In this document: positions 1 through 9,916 of the stretch, piece after piece | How positions within the stretch are numbered: position 1 is the stretch's first letter | How the letters are laid out: each line of letters starts with the position of its first letter | From: Acanthacorydalis orientalis | Lineage: Eukaryota; Arthropoda; Insecta; Megaloptera; Corydalidae | Length of the DNA stretch: 64,000 nt | Assembly: GCA_034766995.1 (NCBI GenBank) | Contig: CM068318.1 | Location: 4,579,501-4,643,500 of the forward strand | Reading direction: 5' to 3' | Notes under the pieces: generated by a model | Told to the model about the DNA's origin: nothing | Databases searched by the model: none | Seen by the model: only the letters and a program-made list of their open reading frames with translations | Program-made: the position numbers and the translations under genes

Positions 1-656
1 TGAAATCTAGATAGATTTGAATTCCTTTGATGTTGTTGTAATGTATTTATTCTCCTCTTTTGGATTATACTATTCAATTAAATTATGTTTTTGTTACTCG
101 TACGTATTGATAAGAATAGATAATAAATAAAAACCATTTTTCATATCATATTAATAGAGTTAGATGGTACTTACATTATTTTTATGTAAGTTTAAAAATG
201 TATTTAGATTTTTTCTACCACTTCAATTTCAAACTGAATTACTATTTTGTATTTTAATTCTAAAAAATATATTTTTTCAAACTACTACATTCATTAACAT
301 CTATTTATTGGTTCTCTATATACATTTTTCGTATAGAAAGTTTTTCTTCAATGTATAAAAAAGTGAGTATCTTATTTTAACTTCTCTTGTCTTAATATTG
401 CTTAGAGAAATGTAAGTGGAAGGATTTTTCTTTCTGTAGGAGACAGATCTTATAGCTAACAGTAAATTTAAGATACTTGTAAGTACATTTAGACATTATA
501 TCAATGTAGAAAAGCACATTTTGACTGTGGAGTAATTATCAGTGTAATTATTAAACAAAAATAGTAATTCAATGAGTCTTCCTTAAATTCTTGCAATACT
601 ATTAGAATTTTAAAAACAATATGTTGATAATTGTTTGACTAACTGATTAGAACTCT
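1..656. other. AT-rich stretch, no gene seen
   Basis: I see only AT-rich sequence with short homopolymer runs. The one open frame (164-358, 64 codons) is rich in Phe, Leu and Ile and has no splice or promoter context. It is best treated as chance. Confidence 0.6.
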
Positions 657-660
657 TATA

Positions 661-1227
661 CAGAGTTTTCCAATAAGAATACATTTTTTTAATTTGAAAT
701 AAAATACAGAATTTGTACTGAAATTTCAAGTATGTTTATTGTAAATAATAGTTAGGAATATGCCATTTATAAGTGAAAAATAATATTGTGTAAGTGACCG
801 CCACGTACTTTCTTACAAGTAACCATTCTTTTATTAAAATTTTCAATAACATCCCTGCACAATTGGGGCTTTCTCTCATCAATTACTGTCCGAATTTCAT
901 CTTTTAGGTCGGAAATTGTTTTAGGATTATTGGCATACACTTGTCCTTTAACGTGACTCCAAACAAAGTAGTCGAATGGTGTTAAATCGCAGGATCTCGG
1001 TGGCCAATTAATCTCTTTATTTCTGGAAATAAAGCGAACAGGAATTTTCATCCTCAATAAGTCAATAGTTTCACCAGCTGTATGGCTTGTTGTACCGTCC
1101 TGTTGGAACCGAATGTCTTGTAGATAAATATCATCCAATTTTGTAGATAAAAATTGGTTATCATGTTTCGGTATCTTTCTGTGAAATATAACCTCTTAAA
1201 AAATTGCGTCTCTATTGGAAAACCCTT
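661..1227 (-). mobile_element. DD41D Tc1/mariner element, copy 1, internally deleted, both ends kept
   Basis: The left edge begins CAGAGTTTTCCAATAAGAAT after a TA at 659-660. The right edge is its inverted counterpart, CTCTATTGGAAAACCCTT, ending near 1227. This gives terminal inverted repeats of roughly 18-30 bp and a TA-type target, as expected for the IS630-Tc1-mariner superfamily. The unit is about 567 bp, far shorter than an autonomous element of around 1.3 kb. Only the C-terminal part of the transposase remains (767-1138, minus). The N-terminal DNA-binding region and first catalytic Asp block are gone, so it could move only with enzyme supplied in trans. The same left end recurs at 51889, 59460 and 62594. 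Confidence 0.88.
767..1138 (-). pseudogene. C-terminal third of a DD41D transposase
   Basis: An open frame of 123 codons encodes the end of a Tc1/mariner catalytic domain. The second catalytic Asp is in FQQDG (residue 14) and the third acidic residue is the Asp of LTPFDYFVW (residue 56). There are 41 residues between them, which matches the DD41D (rosa-like) group. WPPRSCDLTP and the C-terminal RGGHLHNIIF are typical of insect members. The frame carries no internal stop, unlike the copy at 59460, so this copy is younger or has drifted less. The ATG is just an internal Met after a deletion. It would not form an active enzyme because the first Asp block and the helix-turn-helix are absent. Confidence 0.9.
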
Positions 1228-1473
1228 CATAAAAAATTACAGTTAATAGATCTATAAAAATAAAAGTTTTATTAAGCAGAATAATACGAATTTCGTTCAT
1301 AAACTGTTTAAATTGTTCCAGAAAATATGATAGTGCCTCAACATTTTAACAAAAGGCAGAGTAAATTCATTTTATTTCTCATAACGTTATAAAAATCTTC
1401 AACATTATTTATTTAGATTTTATTAAATATTTAAACTAGATTCAGTTATAAAGTTACTAAAAATATAAAACAG

Positions 1474-1476
<3 letters not shown>
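1228..1476. other. AT-rich stretch, no gene seen
   Basis: Short AT-rich spacer between the DD41D element and the microsatellite. Nothing recognisable. Confidence 0.5.

Positions 1477-1541
<65 letters not shown>
1477..1541. repeat. (AT)n microsatellite, 65 bp
   Basis: Pure alternating T and A. It runs into the minus-strand open frame 1476-1754, whose Ile-Tyr tail is therefore an artefact. Confidence 0.97.
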
Positions 1542-1545
<4 letters not shown>

Positions 1546-1559
1546 AACTGTTCAGAGGA

Positions 1560-1990
1560 AATATAATAAATACACGAAGATTGGTGTGAAATAAGAGGAG
1601 CGAGTGTATTGTCACTTTCGAAAAGATTTATAAAGGGATTTGCGGACGGAAAGTCTTTGGCGCAACGAAAACGAGATTTTGTGTATTCCGTGCAGAAATT
1701 ACACGTCGCTAAAATATGGACAGTTTGTAAAATGTGTCCGGCGAAAAAGCGCACGATGACGTAATCCTATTGTGTTAAGTGCCGGAAGATGTATTACCGT
1801 TTACATAGTAGTTGATGTTGGCCGAAGTGAAACCGCTGAACAGTGTCTGTCGTTTCCAACACTTGTGCGGTATTTATTTATTTGTTATTGTTCATGTACC
1901 GTGGATAATTTACATAAATGTAATCAAGTAAAGATAAAAAATTACGGATTTCAACAAGAACTATAGCACGAGCTTAGAACAGAAGTTTTA
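1560..1990. other. higher-complexity block, possible exon or regulatory DNA
   Basis: Base composition is clearly richer in CG dinucleotides than the flanks. Both strands are open for 60 or more codons over 1570-1764. The plus frame is Lys/Arg-rich (contains SLAQRKRDFVYSVQKLHVAK) and ends at a TAA. The minus frame is the larger one but contains translated microsatellite. I recognise neither, and no convincing splice sites bound either. It could be a conserved regulatory element, part of a non-coding transcript or an old unrecognised repeat. Confidence 0.3.
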
Positions 1991-2335
1991 ATTGCGCTGT
2001 TCAAGATACATTTGGTCATATTGAGTGTTTCTCATGTCATTATATACTTTTTTAAGTGTATATCTTTTTAAAAATGCTATTATAGAATCTCTCTATCATT
2101 CAAGTTTTTTCCTATTTGCATTCTCTTATTATTATATCTTAGATTTAATATTAATTTTTGTATAATGTTTTTTTTTATTATTATTTGAATACTTTTGAAA
2201 CAACTTTATCATTTAAAAAAAATAAATTTCGTTTTTAAACCATTATAAACATTCATTCGTTTATAATAATATTCAAATGCTTGAAGTAGAATCTCTTGGC
2301 ACATCGGTCAATAACCCGCCATGTAATTCAGTTAT

Positions 2336-2355
2336 TAAATGTTTATAAACATTTA
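2336..2355. repeat. perfect 20-bp palindrome, GTTTATAAAC core
   Basis: TAAATGTTTATAAACATTTA reads the same on both strands. The core contains two overlapping TGTTTAT/ATAAACA forkhead-type motifs. The same ten-base core is at the centre of the palindrome at 7189-7212. Confidence 0.9.
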
Positions 2356-2492
2356 ACGACGAGGCACAAACAAACGTTTTGAAATAAAAAAAAACAGACA
2401 CATATTTGCAAATAAATAAAAACGCGTGCAGTAAAAAAGAGTACAGGTCCGTTTTACATACGTCAACAGTGGGCAATAATTATTCATACACG

Positions 2493-2500
2493 TATAAAAG
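2493..2500 (+). promoter_or_regulatory. TATAAAAG, TATA-box-like motif
   Basis: An exact TATA-box consensus within a block of higher complexity. An inverted CCAAT-like GGCAAT lies about 20 bases upstream. No clear initiator or downstream gene was found, and such motifs arise often in AT-rich DNA. Confidence 0.2.
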
Positions 2501-2800
2501 ATTCGTGTCACAAAGGGACTTATTAAAAGTACAATTCGAAACTTTTGATGTATTAATAAATATGTAGACTCGCGCAGCCCCCTTTTCGCAATGAATATAT
2601 TAAACTGTGTACCTACTATACATGAAACTTGTAACAGTGTGTACAGGTTCTGTCAATATTGTATGCATTGTGTGCGAGTGTGTGTGTGTTCGTATAGAGT
2701 GGATGCTCGAACAGAGTGTGCAGATCCCACACCCTTATCGGCTTACGCACACATAAACCCGTTACGATTCGCCAACGCGATTATATTTGTCTATTGTGTT

Positions 2801-3870
2801 TTTTGGTCGATTCTATTTAAGGGTATTAGTTAAATGATGTATTTAGTAAGTGTGTAATTTCTGAATATTATTCTGCATCGCTCTAGCCGATGTTATGATA
2901 TAATTAATTCGTTCAATACAACTTCGGACTGAAAACATGCCACTCTAAAACTGTTACGAGGGAGTCTTTTCAAAATTAATCCACTTATGCGATGCATTCA
3001 GTTAGGGTGACAGATATTAAAAATGTATATTAAATACTGTTTAGTATTTCGTTCAGTTCTTTTTATTTCTTAATAATTTAATATTAAATTTAAAACTGGC
3101 ATGGATGTGTAGAAAAAATTGAAAATAACAGATTGTAAAAATTTGTTTGAAAATCGCATATTCGAGATCAGGTAAAAGGGATGATCTGTAAGATAATATG
3201 AAGAGGGAAGCTATTGATAATTGAAAATAAGATAATGGAGTTACATGGTAGAGGGGGAAAGGGATTAAATGTTAGTAGGAGGTAATCAATCGTCCAATCT
3301 GAATAATAGATAGATAGATATTATAATATCTCTCTATAATTAGAAATTAGTCCTGTCCACACTTTCTGGAAATTTTATTCCTGTTCTGATTGATTGAGGG
3401 AGATTGTGTGGTCTTCATTCTGATTGCTTGACATCAATTAACATTGGTTGCCATGTATGTGTAGCTCTATAATGGTGTACAAAGAAAGAGGGTATACGAT
3501 TTCAGTGTAAAACTGGTAAGACATTTATTCAAAATGTTGTATTCACTGAAGCTTTAGGATAAAAAAAATGTTACACATTTTAACAAGGTATTTTGTTGTT
3601 AATTTTTATAAACTTTTCCAGTAAAACTTTTACATTCTACGTAGATTATTTGTGCATGTAATTTGTTAATATTCGTTATTTGTTAGGAGAGAACGACCCT
3701 TGGCGAGCGGGGGGTAAATCCGCCCGCGAGTGAATGAGCGTTTCAAGCAGGGGGAAGAGCTCGCTGCTCTTTTTAAAAATATAATTTTGAAATATGAAAT
3801 TTATATTAAAAAACTAATTTGTTAAGAAATGTTAAAATATTATTTATCGATTATATCGTGTTTAAATTCT
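2801..3870. other. AT-rich stretch with small GC-rich patch
   Basis: Mostly AT-rich. A short GATA repeat lies at 3307-3320. A GC-rich patch at 3687-3772 (GGCGAGCGGGG, CCGCCCGCGAG) stands out, but it is too short and stop-interrupted to call coding. Confidence 0.4.
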
Positions 3871-3872
3871 TA

Positions 3873-3980
3873 TTATATATTTCTGTGAATTTTAACTGGT
3901 TGAATTAAACACTCAGGATCTATGTATTCGCCACGAAAATCGATAAAGTCTGACAGGTGTATACTATCGTGGTAATTTTG
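3873..3980 (-). CDS. candidate terminal coding exon, unrecognised
   Basis: On the minus strand a long pyrimidine tract ending TTCATTTCAG directly precedes an open segment of 35 codons and a TAA stop. The predicted peptide looks protein-like (SDFIDFRGEYIDPECLIQPV), and the other strand is not open here. It would be spliced in phase 0 from an exon at higher coordinates. The frame also stays open upstream of the acceptor to an ATG at 4148 (91 codons in all), so an unspliced reading is possible. No AATAAA follows the stop closely. I recognise no domain. Chance remains a serious alternative. Confidence 0.25.
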   Translation of the reverse strand, partial: QNYHDSIHLSDFIDFRGEYIDPECLIQPVKIHRNI

Positions 3981-4029
3981 CTGAAATGAAGAAGTAGACA
4001 GAAAAATATCCGCAAAGAATATTTTATGT

Positions 4030-4400
4030 TTGATAATGTTACTGTATATCCACTCGACTCGTAAACGTTGAATCGGGCAGGTCTTCAACTGCACGTTTCG
4101 AGTCCATCGCGTGGTGGAGGCGCGTTCGTGGAACGTACCGAATCGCATCCATCACACAAATGAACTAATCAACAAATGGCGAAAGTGAGTAAAGTTTTTT
4201 GCCAATCACGACCGTAAACCGAATTACAGATGAAACAAATACGGAATATGTTTTTCACGTAACGCACGAATTATGAATACATTTTCAAATGAGATGAAAT
4301 ATTTCGTCGGCACGTTCGTTCGTTCATTTTCAACGGCATAAGCCAGATGTTTCTGCCGCCTTTCTTTAATCTTTCATCGTTAATGTCACTTCGTATGCTT
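4030..4400. other. higher-complexity block, possible promoter or 5' region
   Basis: This block has many CG dinucleotides (for example 4110-4150) around the candidate start at 4176. It could be the 5' region of a plus-strand transcript or a regulatory element. Confidence 0.3.
4176..4184 (+). CDS. candidate first coding exon, Met-Ala-Lys then splice donor
   Basis: CAACAAATGGCGAAA is a good insect translation-start context and is followed at once by GTGAGT, a near-ideal splice donor. The CG-rich DNA upstream could be its 5' UTR. The exon would end in phase 0, which fits the candidate exon at 7425-7572. With only three codons the call rests on two short motifs. Confidence 0.2.
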
Positions 4401-4974
4401 ATTCTTCTTCAGTAATGTTGTCTCATCTCTAATGCGTAATTTATATTTCTTAGCTCATATTCTTTTTCTTATTTTTACTATCACACGCTATCATTATTTG
4501 TCTTCCTTAATATGATTATCATCCATAATATTTTTTAACTTGACTGAAACGCGTCTGTTCAAAATTACGGCCTCCGTTTTCTTTTTATTAAATCTGTTAT
4601 ATACCTACACACATGTACAAACGCGTTCTCTCTCTCTCTCTCAGAGAGAGAGAGAGAGAGAGAAAAAGAGAAGAAATATTAATATTAATAAATGTTTAAA
4701 CTACATATATAATGCCGATTTCTTTAAAGTACATTAAACTAACTTTTTTGTCATCTTTTTATCGTATAGAGTTCAGATTTTTCTGTGATTAATTTATACT
4801 TCATGTTAGTAAATCTAGATTTTAATTCTATAGTTGTCTGCTATATTACGATAATCACCAGACTGTATCCAATCATATGACGGTGTATTTAAATTTAGAA
4901 GCAACTACTTTCTATTAAAACACAATTGCAAGGTAACTCAGCATAAAATTCAATCTGATTTTCATAAATATACA
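4401..4974. other. AT-rich stretch with (TC)n(AG)n repeat
   Basis: AT-rich sequence holding the pyrimidine/purine repeat at 4627-4662. The open frame 4540-4737 exists only because it reads through that repeat as Ser-Leu and Arg-Glu. Confidence 0.5.
4627..4662. repeat. (TC)8-(AG)10 inverted repeat
   Basis: A 16-base TC run is joined to a 20-base AG run around CTCAGAG, so the two halves are reverse complements. The pure pyrimidine-to-purine switch could form a hairpin or triplex. Confidence 0.9.
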
Positions 4975-5365
4975 GAAAGAGTAATCAAGTACAAATGTTC
5001 ACACTTTATTTTAAATTACTTGTACGATAACTTGTGCGGAATGCTCTCATCTAGCTTAAAAAGCTTACTAATCATTTTCAAATATACAGATGAATAGTTG
5101 AATACTAATACATCTATCGTTAAACTTGGATTTTGGCCCCACTAGTACTCTCAGGATCTCATCATCAAACTCTTGAGGATATCCTGACTTCCTCCTCTTC
5201 AAAGGCTGTAGTTCACGATCCGAAATCGTTGAAACCATTTCTGTCCTTGACTAAGAGTTATAAAATCTGAATTATAATTTTCCTATAATTTTTTCACTGT
5301 AGGTTATAGCGTTGTTGCCCTGATCGAACTCTCAAAACAAAACATGCCTAATATGTTCTTTTGAC
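4975..5365 (-). pseudogene. mariner transposase N-terminal relic
   Basis: The reverse strand encodes, in several frames broken by stops and shifts, the N-terminal DNA-binding part of a mariner transposase. In order I see RHILLF and ATT (first helix-turn-helix), WFQRFR, RRKSGYP with FDDEILRVLVG (linker and start of the second helix-turn-helix), then KLDESIPHKLS. This matches the order in DD34D mariner proteins of the SETMAR-like type. The catalytic domain is not recognisable beyond about 4975. The copy is old and non-functional. Element ends were not identified. Confidence 0.75.
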
Positions 5366-5865
5366 ACTTCCATGATAACTAATGTTTTTTCTTGTAAATT
5401 TGTTTGATCAGTGTCAATCTTCAACGATAAGACTGAGAGAAATTTACACACAATTGAACAGAACATGCATCTGGTACGTTATTACAATAGTTGCAAAATA
5501 TTGCATCATTCATTTGAAAATACCGCATTACTTATGGGATGACACAATATTTAGTTTGATAAAATTAATAGTACCATAAATCAGAATCACAGAATAATTT
5601 TCAACTGTACTCTAGCAAAAAATTTAGATTACACGAATTCTGATTTCCATTATACTATTTTGTTTATTTATAAAACTAAATTGAACGAAAAATTCCCAAC
5701 TAATTATTCATTGTTTTATGATTGTAAAATAATAGAATTTTCTGTGTTTAAAATAATATATATATTTGCTAGTAAATTATTTATTTATGAAGCTTAATGA
5801 ATAAAATATAATATTATTAATTGGCCGTTATTTATAGTTTGATAATTAATGAAATAATTGAAATA

Positions 5866-5893
5866 TTATATATGTATATATATATATATATAT
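5866..5893. repeat. short (AT)n tract
   Basis: An AT dinucleotide run interrupted once by TG. Confidence 0.85.
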
Positions 5894-7188
5894 CTGTGTC
5901 ATGGTTGACGTTCTGTATGCGCGTAAAAGTGTGTGTACACATTTACAAAATTTTGTGTTTCCTTTGTGCATATAGACACTCGTTTTAATGAAACTATACA
6001 CTGGATGCTGTACATGAGAGATAATTGCCTTTTTCTATTTTTACTCTCGTCATTTATTAGCTGTTTTATACATGCTGTACGCGATACAACAGCATAATCT
6101 CTATTTAGTCAGTTAGTGTTTCAGTACAGTATTTTTTATATGCATACCGTGTCAACTATTTGTATTATTTTTCTTACAATTACATCAGATACGTTTATAC
6201 TTTTGTCACATTCGGCAAATATTCTAATTAAAATTGCCTTATGAAATAGATCCCGGTGTACTTCAACGGAAACATGACTAGCATGAAAATGCTATTGCGC
6301 ATATTTATTATCTTTTGTAGAACTTTTTTGTACTCAGTTCGTTCTGTCTGTAGTTTTTTTTTATTTAATTTCATTCTTCTAGGTACAGTTTTTCTCAAAT
6401 ATTTAATTGAACAATTCCATTATTATCATTTATTAACGAAATGAATTTTTCTATTTTTCGTTCATAATTTTATTATTTTATTAATTTGAATAAAAATATA
6501 AAAGTAAATATGTCTACAGACACTTATTAAGTGTTGATATGAATGGGTGATTCCCAGAAAAAATATGAACTATTATTTCAATATAGTGATATTTGAAATA
6601 CTATCAAAACGTTTTTAAATTAAATAATAAAATTTTCAAACTAGGAAAAATATATACATTTTTAATTTTTGACCTGACATGCCATTTTTGAAACGTGTCT
6701 GAGCTGACGGTGTAATTTGTCCATCGACTGACATTGATCATAAGGCAAAAATTAGATAATATTTTAGTTTGTGGAATTTATTACAATTTTTTTGCAAATT
6801 TCTGAGTGCCATTGAGTTTTAAATTGTTTTTGGCTCTGTGTGATTATTGATTCCTGTAAAAGATTTTTTTAGAAATTGTAATAATATAAAATCATTCCCT
6901 CCTTCAATCATATTAAATACAAGATAGAGTTATTTGTTTTTACATTAAATTGGATATTAGTATGGGAAAAAGGTAGATTTTGTTGAGATTATTGATTAAT
7001 TTCCAAAAATTAAGGATCGAAAGTAAAATTTGTAGAAATATTTTTTTCTTTGAAGACTAAACTGAGTGCTGAGATCAGATTTCTTGTATTTTTTGTATAA
7101 AATAAAACAGTATTATCTTTTCACTGATTTTTCAACATTCTGTATTTTTCTGATTTATAATTGATTTTTTACAACACTGTATTGTTTC

Positions 7189-7212
7189 ATATTTTGTTTA
7201 TAAACAAAATAT
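7189..7212. repeat. perfect 24-bp palindrome, GTTTATAAAC core
   Basis: The two 12-base halves, centred between 7200 and 7201, are exact reverse complements. The central ten bases equal those of the palindrome at 2336-2355. Confidence 0.9.
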
Positions 7213-7424
7213 ACTTTCCTGTAGTTCAATGTTAAAAATATATCTGGAGAAAGTTGTTCAATCATAAAAACGTTCCGAATGATAAATAGTTTTCGTGAGA
7301 TCCGGTGACTAATATGATTTTTTCAAATTATGTTATAGTATTTTCACTGGGTTTCTTTTAACTCTTTATCCAATAATGTTCTTATTTTATACAGATGGTT
7401 ATTGCAAATATATGGTTTTCTTAG

Positions 7425-7572
7425 GCAGTAAATATTTATCTCTATAGCTCCTCAAATAATTCCAAAAAAGAATCGCTAACGGACGAAGAAACAGCTTTAG
7501 AAACCGATAAAACCGAAAAAATATCGTTTCGAGCGACGCTTCGAAAAAGAGTTGTTACAATTTTATCATTCA
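7425..7572 (+). CDS. candidate internal coding exon, unrecognised
   Basis: An acceptor (GGTTTTCTTAG) precedes 49 open codons plus one base, followed by the strong donor GTGAGT at 7573. The peptide is charged and protein-like, with SKKESLTDEETALETDKTEK followed by a basic-hydrophobic part (FRATLRKRVVTILSF). Codons use A, C and G more evenly than the flanks. An alternative acceptor (CTCTATAG) would start it at 7448. With the 7425 acceptor it enters in phase 0, compatible with the exon proposed at 4176-4184, and it leaves in phase 1. It has no ATG, so it must be an internal exon or nothing. I recognise no domain. The minus strand is also open over part of it. Confidence 0.35.
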
Positions 7573-7639
7573 GTGAGTTTATTATAATAAACCATTTTTT
7601 TATATCACCATACCATACGAGTACGAGTCACCACTGATA

Positions 7640-7960
7640 AAAGTACTATCACACATATGCACACACACTTGGACGCACATTTTCGTGTACCCATTTTTTC
7701 GTATGGAAAGCAAATACGGACACCATTGTGTTGTTGTCCCCTGTTGTCATGTGTACCGTTCGTCGTCCGTTTGGCCCCCAGGGTGCAATCGCGCGCAAAA
7801 AGTTTCTCCTATCGCAAAGTGTGTCTCTCACATCGCCTCCACATCGAACCCTCATCTCGACGTCGACCGCCTTCGGCGGTCTTCCTACACCCATTGTGTG
7901 TGTCATAGGTACATGGTGTGACGCGCTGGAAATGACACTGGCCCTCTTGTATATTTTACA
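7640..7960. other. GC-richer island, both strands open
   Basis: The highest local GC in the first 10 kb, with several overlapping open frames on both strands (the longest is 132 codons, minus, 7649-8047). All-frame openness reflects composition rather than coding. It contains a GC hairpin at 7865-7881. It may be a CpG-containing promoter, a non-coding exon or a regulatory module. No protein family is recognised. Confidence 0.35.
7865..7881. repeat. GC-rich hairpin, 7-bp stem
   Basis: GACCGCC-TTC-GGCGGTC is a perfect stem with a three-base loop in an otherwise AT-rich region. No T-run follows it on either strand, so it is not a bacterial-type terminator. Confidence 0.8.
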
Positions 7961-8102
7961 TTTGGATTTTTTGACAAATGACATGTCCGTATGTGCATGA
8001 ATTTTTTGTTTGCAACGATTGTAAGTGGTGTACGTCGGCCTATACATTCACACTCATATATATTTTCAAATATACATGCATTATATATAAATATAACCAT
8101 AC

Positions 8103-8106
<4 letters not shown>

Positions 8107-8165
<59 letters not shown>
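8107..8165. repeat. (AT)n microsatellite, 59 bp
   Basis: Pure AT run, with a second shorter run at 8254-8270. Confidence 0.97.
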
Positions 8166-8170
<5 letters not shown>

Positions 8171-9844
8171 TACATTATAACTAGTTTCACATACTTGCCA
8201 AATGGTTATGGAAATTTCTAAACAAATTTCAATAAACGAGTACACGTACGTTTATATATATATATATATTGAAAATTATACCTCAATGTACATAATTGAA
8301 ATTATTTAGAGTATAGTATGAAATAACTTACATTCAATGACATATTTGTCAAATTTAATAAATAGGATCATATAGAGGTAGTTATGTTTCGGTTATTTTT
8401 TTTTATTTTTGAAGAAAAAATGCTTAAATTTCTTGCACATATAAGTTTTCCAAAACAGAGCAGGAATTCATCATTGATACGTATTGTTTTGTGGTAAACA
8501 AAGTCCTATGTTACAATTTCAGAATTTTAACAATTAGGAATTCATTCGTTGACCGTGAATTTTATAACCGAGTCGAGCTATATCAGTACTATCTGATTAA
8601 TTTTTGAAAATTACACACTGCATAACACTTACAAATCTTATAAGTTGTTTAAGTAGTTAATGGATAAGTATTCAATGGCTTAATACCATAAAGTCTGATT
8701 ACAGTTTCTAAAAACTAGTTTAAAAAATTGTGAATTCTTTACTGTTTTAAGAACTTGTCGTCCCGGTTATACTGAAACTCATTTTAATTTAATATTGTAA
8801 TGCCAATTTAATGTAGCATTGATTTTCTCTTTTTAAATAATGATCCCAATTCTGTAAACTAGTACTAGTTTTAATTTTTAATTATTGTATATTTTGAATT
8901 TGTACTCATAATATATATACTGATACTGAATAAAATTATAATTATTATTTTCTTTTGTTACAGGTGAGCTGATTTTAAGTAAAAATCTTCATAAATTTGA
9001 GGGTAAGAGTTGAAGAAAATCGATAAACGTTTTTCTGAATAAATTTTAGTGATTTTTGAAATGATTTAAAATCGAAAATAATTGTTTTACAAAATTTCGA
9101 ATAAGTGTAATAGTTTCTAAGTTAATTTAATTAGTATTTTTGAAAGCATATCATCTTATTAAATAATTATTAATTTTAATAATTCGTAATTTCTTCTTCA
9201 GATTATGACTTTCTGCTTGAGAGTCTTGAAGTATGTAAAAGGATAAAAACTCTAATAATATAATTATTTTCAATATATTTTAATAATTTAAGGCCTGGTA
9301 AATCATTTGAGTACTTTTCTACCACGACTAGTTTGTCATTAAATATGTGATTAAAATATTATTCGAAATTTTTAATTTTAATTTTTAAAAAAATCATGAA
9401 AAATTATACAAATAATCTAGAAATTTATTCAGAAAATCTTTACTAATACACTTTTATATTTATGCGAGTATTTATATAAAAAAGTAAAAACAGAGATTGA
9501 CTTTATAAGAATTAAAGGAATGCGTATCATTTATAATTAATATAATAGTAGAATAATGCATTTTTTGACCTTAATTAATTTATTTATACTCTGGTTACCG
9601 AACCCTGTAATAAAAAGTGAGTTTACGAGGATGAATAATGTATGGATTGTTTGAAATAGATGTACCATTAATAATTCAGATGTGGATATTAATAGAGCGT
9701 GATAGAAATATTAATTTTTAACTAACTGACACAGTTCTGAAATGGTTACTTTCAATATGTATGCTCGAAAATTGTAATTTGTATTAAATAAAAGACGCCA
9801 TTCGAGTAAATTATACCGTTTTTATATATATTCAAACACACACG

Positions 9845-9847
<3 letters not shown>
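8166..9847. other. AT-rich stretch, intron-like
   Basis: No coding signal. The only feature of note is the splice-like junction at 8963/8964. Confidence 0.5.
8943..8969 (+). other. candidate recursive-splicing (ratchet) site
   Basis: A pyrimidine-rich tract (TTTTCTTTTGTTA) runs directly into CAG-GTGAGC, so a good acceptor and a good donor share one junction at 8963/8964 with no exon between. Zero-length exons of this form mark recursive splice sites in long insect introns. It would serve a plus-strand transcript and fits the other plus-strand exon candidates nearby. Confidence 0.35.

Positions 9848-9913
<66 letters not shown>
9848..9913. repeat. (AT)n microsatellite, 66 bp
   Basis: Preceded by a short CA-rich stretch (ACACACGCAC), a common transition at AT repeat edges. 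Confidence 0.97.

Positions 9914-9916
<3 letters not shown>

Larger units (their letters stand above)
2271..2800. other. higher-complexity block with palindrome and TATA-like site
   Basis: Mixed-composition block between two AT-rich stretches. It holds a perfect 20-bp palindrome (2336-2355) and a TATAAAAG motif (2493-2500). A CT/GT-rich stretch near 2660-2800 has a short open frame (2591-2833) that I do not recognise. It is plausible promoter or enhancer DNA. No gene can be defined. Confidence 0.3.
5366..7424. other. AT-rich stretch, no gene seen
   Basis: It contains a short (AT)n tract at 5866-5893 and the palindrome at 7189-7212. Around 6660-6760 the composition is slightly more mixed, but I recognise nothing there. 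The open frames 5382-5579 and 6256-6444 are Phe/Leu/Ile-rich and look like chance. Confidence 0.5.

Noticed and set aside
7865..7881. GC hairpin as a transcription terminator
   Set aside because: No U-run follows on either strand and the context is eukaryotic, so it is kept only as a structure.
7649..8047. 132-codon minus-strand frame, the longest not containing a repeat
   Set aside because: It lies in a GC-rich island where several frames on both strands are open at once, so length is not evidence. No recognised motif or start context.
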